From Candidatus Zixiibacteriota bacterium (GTDB lineage: Bacteria > Zixibacteria > MSB-5A5 > GN15 > FEB-12), in the NCBI GenBank assembly GCA_035380245.1, contig DAOSXA010000002.1, positions 868,001-932,000 of the forward strand: 64,000 bases of DNA, in the 5' to 3' direction. Under the pieces are notes generated by a model, which saw only the letters and a list, made by a program, of their open reading frames with translations, was not told the origin of the DNA and did no database searches. Within the stretch, counting starts at the first letter, position 1, and each line of letters begins with the position of its first letter. The position numbers and the translations under genes are program-made. Positions 61,850-64,000 of this stretch are shown one piece after another.

Positions 61850-62404
61850 TCAAGTCACGATCTGACTCTCTACCTCGGCCAGCTTCTCCCAGTTTGTCTG
61901 CATTTGTTCGATGTTGTTGATCAACTCCGCGGAAGCGGTACGGACCGACTCATGTCGAATCACCTCCAGGATATCCCATTGCTGCCTGTTGATGATCTTC
62001 ATATCCACCACTCGTCGACAGAGTTCTTCACTGCACAGGTTGATATCGTTGGCCAACTGCTGAACCTGGGGATTCATCGACCGCATCTTCATCCGCGTAT
62101 TGAGATCCCCGGCAGCCATCTCGCGCAAATGCAGACTGAGTTGCTCCAGTTCACGATTCAAACCGGCCATGGGTAAAATGCGCATGATAGCCACTGCCAC
62201 AAGCGCCGCTACCGCGGCTGATATCATGTACGGCATAACTGTTATGGCGGCGATTGCTGCCCCGGAATAAGCTGAGGCCATTAAACCCGCGTCCGAAACC
62301 TGGTTGAAATATACTACGACCGCAACGGAGATAACCAGGGCCGAACCGGCCAGAACCGATATCGTCGATGACACACTGGGAAGATCGTTAGCACGCTTCG
62401 CCAT
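61850..62404 (-). CDS. Two-span membrane protein with HAMP-like segment
   Basis: 184 residues. Two membrane spans (about 12-36 and 50-80) are followed by a HAMP-like helix pair ('ELEQLSLHLREMAAGDLNTR', 'MNPQVQQLANDINLCSEELC') and a further helical tail. There is no kinase, methyl-accepting or cyclase output domain. It may be a signalling adaptor or an orphan HAMP protein. The ATG with AAGGAG upstream is preferred over a GTG 9 bp earlier. Alone, between convergent lpxD and the ssb terminator. Confidence 0.6.
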   Translation of the reverse strand: MAKRANDLPSVSSTISVLAGSALVISVAVVVYFNQVSDAGLMASAYSGAAIAAITVMPYMISAAVAALVAVAIMRILPMAGLNRELEQLSLHLREMAAGDLNTRMKMRSMNPQVQQLANDINLCSEELCRRVVDMKIINRQQWDILEVIRHESVRTASAELINNIEQMQTNWEKLAEVESQIVT

Positions 62405-62566
62405 TATAACCACTCCTTTATTTCAAATCCGCAGGACACCACCCTTTTATGGTAGAAATTGAGAACTGCATATCCTGTGCCGGACAACCTGCAATATCGG
62501 TTAAATGATGTAATCGCCCGTCCCGCCTGTATCCCCGGTAATTTGGGGCTGCCGATCGAGCCAATC

Positions 62567-62602
62567 AAAAAAGCCCCGCAAACCGGAGTTTGCGAGGCTT
62601 TT
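62567..62602 (-). terminator. Intrinsic terminator of ssb
   Basis: On the minus strand, AAAAGCC-T-CGCAAAC / GTTTGCG-G-GGCTTTTTT forms a stem with one T:G pair around a 4-base loop and ends in a T-run, about 30 bp after the ssb stop. Confidence 0.85.
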
Positions 62603-62627
62603 GAACAATGATCTGTCCGACGACTGA

Positions 62628-63050
62628 TCAGAACGGGAGATCGTCGTCTTCACCGGCCGTTTCGGGAGGAGGCGGACCAGGCGGAATCGAATCCCCGCCA
62701 CCGGAACCGCCGCCGGAATCACCGCGACCGCCGAGGAATTGAATTGTCTGTGTAATCACTTCCGAGATATACCGCTTGTTGCCGTCCTTATCGTCGTACG
62801 AACGGTTCTGAATACGGCCCTCGATATATACTTCCCGGCCTTTTGACAAATACTCTTTGGCCAGCTCGGCCTGACGGCCCCAGGCTACGATATTGTGCCA
62901 GGTTGTCGACTCCTGCATCTGGCCGTCCTGCCCCTTCCAGCGTTCGCTGGTAGCCAATGAAAACGAGGCTACCGCCTTTCCGCTCTGGGTATACCGAAGT
63001 TCCGGATCCTTACCCAGTCTGCCTATCAGAATTGCCTTGTTTACGCTCAT
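62628..63050 (-). CDS. ssb: Single-stranded DNA-binding protein
   Basis: 140 residues. OB fold 'NKAILIGRLGKDPELRYTQS', 'SFSLATSERW', 'TTWHNIVAWGRQAELAKEYL' and 'GREVYIEGRIQNRSYDDKDG', then a Gly/Pro-rich linker and the acidic tip 'EDDDLPF' that recruits partner proteins. The ATG with GAGGGAGACT upstream gives the family start. Strong promoter (TTGACA-N18-TATATT); monocistronic with its own terminator. Not linked to rpsF/rpsR. Confidence 0.97.
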   Translation of the reverse strand: MSVNKAILIGRLGKDPELRYTQSGKAVASFSLATSERWKGQDGQMQESTTWHNIVAWGRQAELAKEYLSKGREVYIEGRIQNRSYDDKDGNKRYISEVITQTIQFLGGRGDSGGGSGGGDSIPPGPPPPETAGEDDDLPF

Positions 63051-63089
63051 AGTCTCCCTCGTGTTAGTTGTCATTCCACACAATGCGCC

Positions 63090-63119
63090 AATATAGGGTT
63101 GCGGCGGGGCGGCTGTCAA
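63090..63119 (-). promoter_or_regulatory. Sigma-70-type promoter for ssb
   Basis: TTGACA, an 18-bp spacer and TATATT followed by GG, about 40 bp upstream of the ATG. One of the two best matches to this promoter class in the window. Confidence 0.7.
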
Positions 63120-63192
63120 GCAGGCTCGATCACATCCGGATCACATTGTCGCGTTCGTAGACTTAACCGGTCTTTACACGGCAACATTTTCC

Positions 63193-63221
63193 TTGTTGGC
63201 TCCCTTGAAATAGTTTATCGT
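63193..63221 (+). promoter_or_regulatory. Possible promoter for nadE
   Basis: TTGTTG, a 17-bp spacer and TATCGT, about 25 bp upstream of the nadE ATG. A modest match only. Confidence 0.3.
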
Positions 63222-63244
63222 GCGATCCGAATAAGGAACATGAC

Positions 63245-64000
63245 ATGACACAACCATTCGACATTGACCAGACGCGTAAAACCTGTACGCGCTTCCTGAC
63301 CGGCAAACTGCTGCAAAGCGGACTCAAGGGCTTCATCGTGGGGCTGTCCGGCGGCATTGACTCATCCCTGGCGGCGGCTCTGGCCGTAGCGGCGGCGGGG
63401 CCTGAAAAGGTTCTCGGAGTGATGATGCCGTACAAGACTTCCTCGGAGGCCTCCCTTACCGATGCCCGCAAGTTAATCGAACATCTCGGTATCGAGCATG
63501 AACTGGTCGAGATTTCACCGATGATCGATGCTTATTACGGTGAAATAACCCCGGACCTGAAGCTGCGCGCGGGCAACAAAATGGCTCGCGAGCGTATGTC
63601 GATCCTGTTCGACCTGGCCCACAAACATCAGCGACTCGTTCTCGGAACCGGTAATCGCACCGAAATTTGCCTCGGTTATACGACCTGGTACGGTGATTCC
63701 GCCTGCTCGCTTAACCCGGTCGGCGACCTCTATAAAACTGAGGTTCGTGCTTTGTCCCGGGCAATGAATATCCCCGAGTCGATCATTACCAAAGCCCCCT
63801 CGGCCGATCTCTGGACCGATCAAACCGATGAGGGAGAAATCGGCGTCAGTTATGAGACTATCGATCAGCTCCTGCGGCTGATCGTAGACGAGGGCGAACG
63901 ATCTATCGCCGCTATGGAGGCCAAAGGTTTCGCTGCGGTAGATATCAGTCGGGTGGTCTCACTGATGAATCGCAATGCCTTCAAACGGAGTCTGCCCGAC
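63245..64000 (+). CDS. nadE: NAD synthetase, ammonia-dependent type, 3' end outside the window
   Basis: 252 codons are visible before the window ends. The PP-loop SGGIDSSLAAAL is at about residues 35-46, followed by 'GVMMPYKTSSEASLTDARKL' and 'GTGNRTEICLGYTTWYGDSA', 'NPVGDLYKTEVRALSRAMNI' and 'PSADLWTDQTDEGEIGVSYE', all diagnostic of NadE. It starts at the synthetase domain with no glutaminase domain in front, so it uses ammonia directly. AAGGAAC precedes the ATG. Divergent from ssb. Confidence 0.93.
   Translation, partial: MTQPFDIDQTRKTCTRFLTGKLLQSGLKGFIVGLSGGIDSSLAAALAVAAAGPEKVLGVMMPYKTSSEASLTDARKLIEHLGIEHELVEISPMIDAYYGEITPDLKLRAGNKMARERMSILFDLAHKHQRLVLGTGNRTEICLGYTTWYGDSACSLNPVGDLYKTEVRALSRAMNIPESIITKAPSADLWTDQTDEGEIGVSYETIDQLLRLIVDEGERSIAAMEAKGFAAVDISRVVSLMNRNAFKRSLPD

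Overview
The window reads as chromosomal DNA of a diderm, probably anaerobic bacterium of the FCB superphylum. My best guess is candidate phylum Zixibacteria or a close neighbour; this is inferred from gene content and was not tested with a tree. The supporting evidence is outer-membrane and lipid A machinery (two Omp85 proteins, TamB, Skp, LpxD), two secreted proteins ending in the 'NYPNPFN' FlgD-like/type IX-type sorting domain, a cohesin/dockerin-bearing giant protein, and an oxygen-sensitive-type 2-hydroxyacyl-CoA dehydratase activase. There are no phage genes, transposases, CRISPR arrays, tRNAs or rRNAs that I can see.

Layout. Positions 1-7.3 kb (minus strand) hold a partial AsmA protein, an MBL-fold hydrolase, mnmA and a nifS-type desulfurase. 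Positions 5.3-14.1 kb (minus) look like one envelope-stress operon: ECF sigma factor, zinc-finger anti-sigma, an HtrA-like protein that has lost its catalytic residues, a carboxymuconolactone-decarboxylase-like protein, TamB and TamA. Positions 14-21 kb are a loose mix: DUF401 permease, class IV aminotransferase, seven-repeat lipoprotein, outer-membrane barrel, creatininase and DUF2064. The gaps here are rich in short palindromic repeats. Positions 21-30 kb (minus) carry DsbD, a degenerate receiver protein, a rhomboid protease, a 30-residue membrane peptide, thioredoxin and a 1,405-residue activase. Positions 30.5-38.6 kb (plus) are a tight eight-gene operon: dtd, maf, rodZ, a GT9-like fragment, smc, ftsY, yjbQ, rlmH. 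Positions 38.7-49.3 kb (minus) are one 3,530-residue repeat protein. Positions 50-55 kb hold a 1,060-residue secreted protein, an SPFH lipoprotein and an unknown lipoprotein. Positions 55-64 kb hold uvrB, then rplU-bamA-skp-lpxD, a HAMP-like membrane protein, ssb and the start of nadE.

How the parts may connect. The ECF sigma gene is preceded by a -35 element (GGAACTT) and spacing that match an almost textbook E. coli sigma-E promoter (GGAACTT-N15-GTCTAA) upstream of rplU-bamA-skp-lpxD. I infer that this sigma factor controls both outer-membrane assembly branches, BAM and TAM, with the dead HtrA as a possible sensor. A second set of promoters has a uniform housekeeping form (TTGACN, 16-18 bp, TATATT) and precedes ssb, nifS, uvrB, the giant gene and others.

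Two dispersed repeat families occupy the intergenic spaces. R1 carries CTACGCG/CGCGTAG arms. R2 is a hairpin with a near-constant loop and covarying stems. One R2 copy is translated in frame inside mnmA. The region 38.7-49.3 kb is the strongest candidate for undescribed biology at the protein level. All calls come from reading the sequence by eye; no database search was run.
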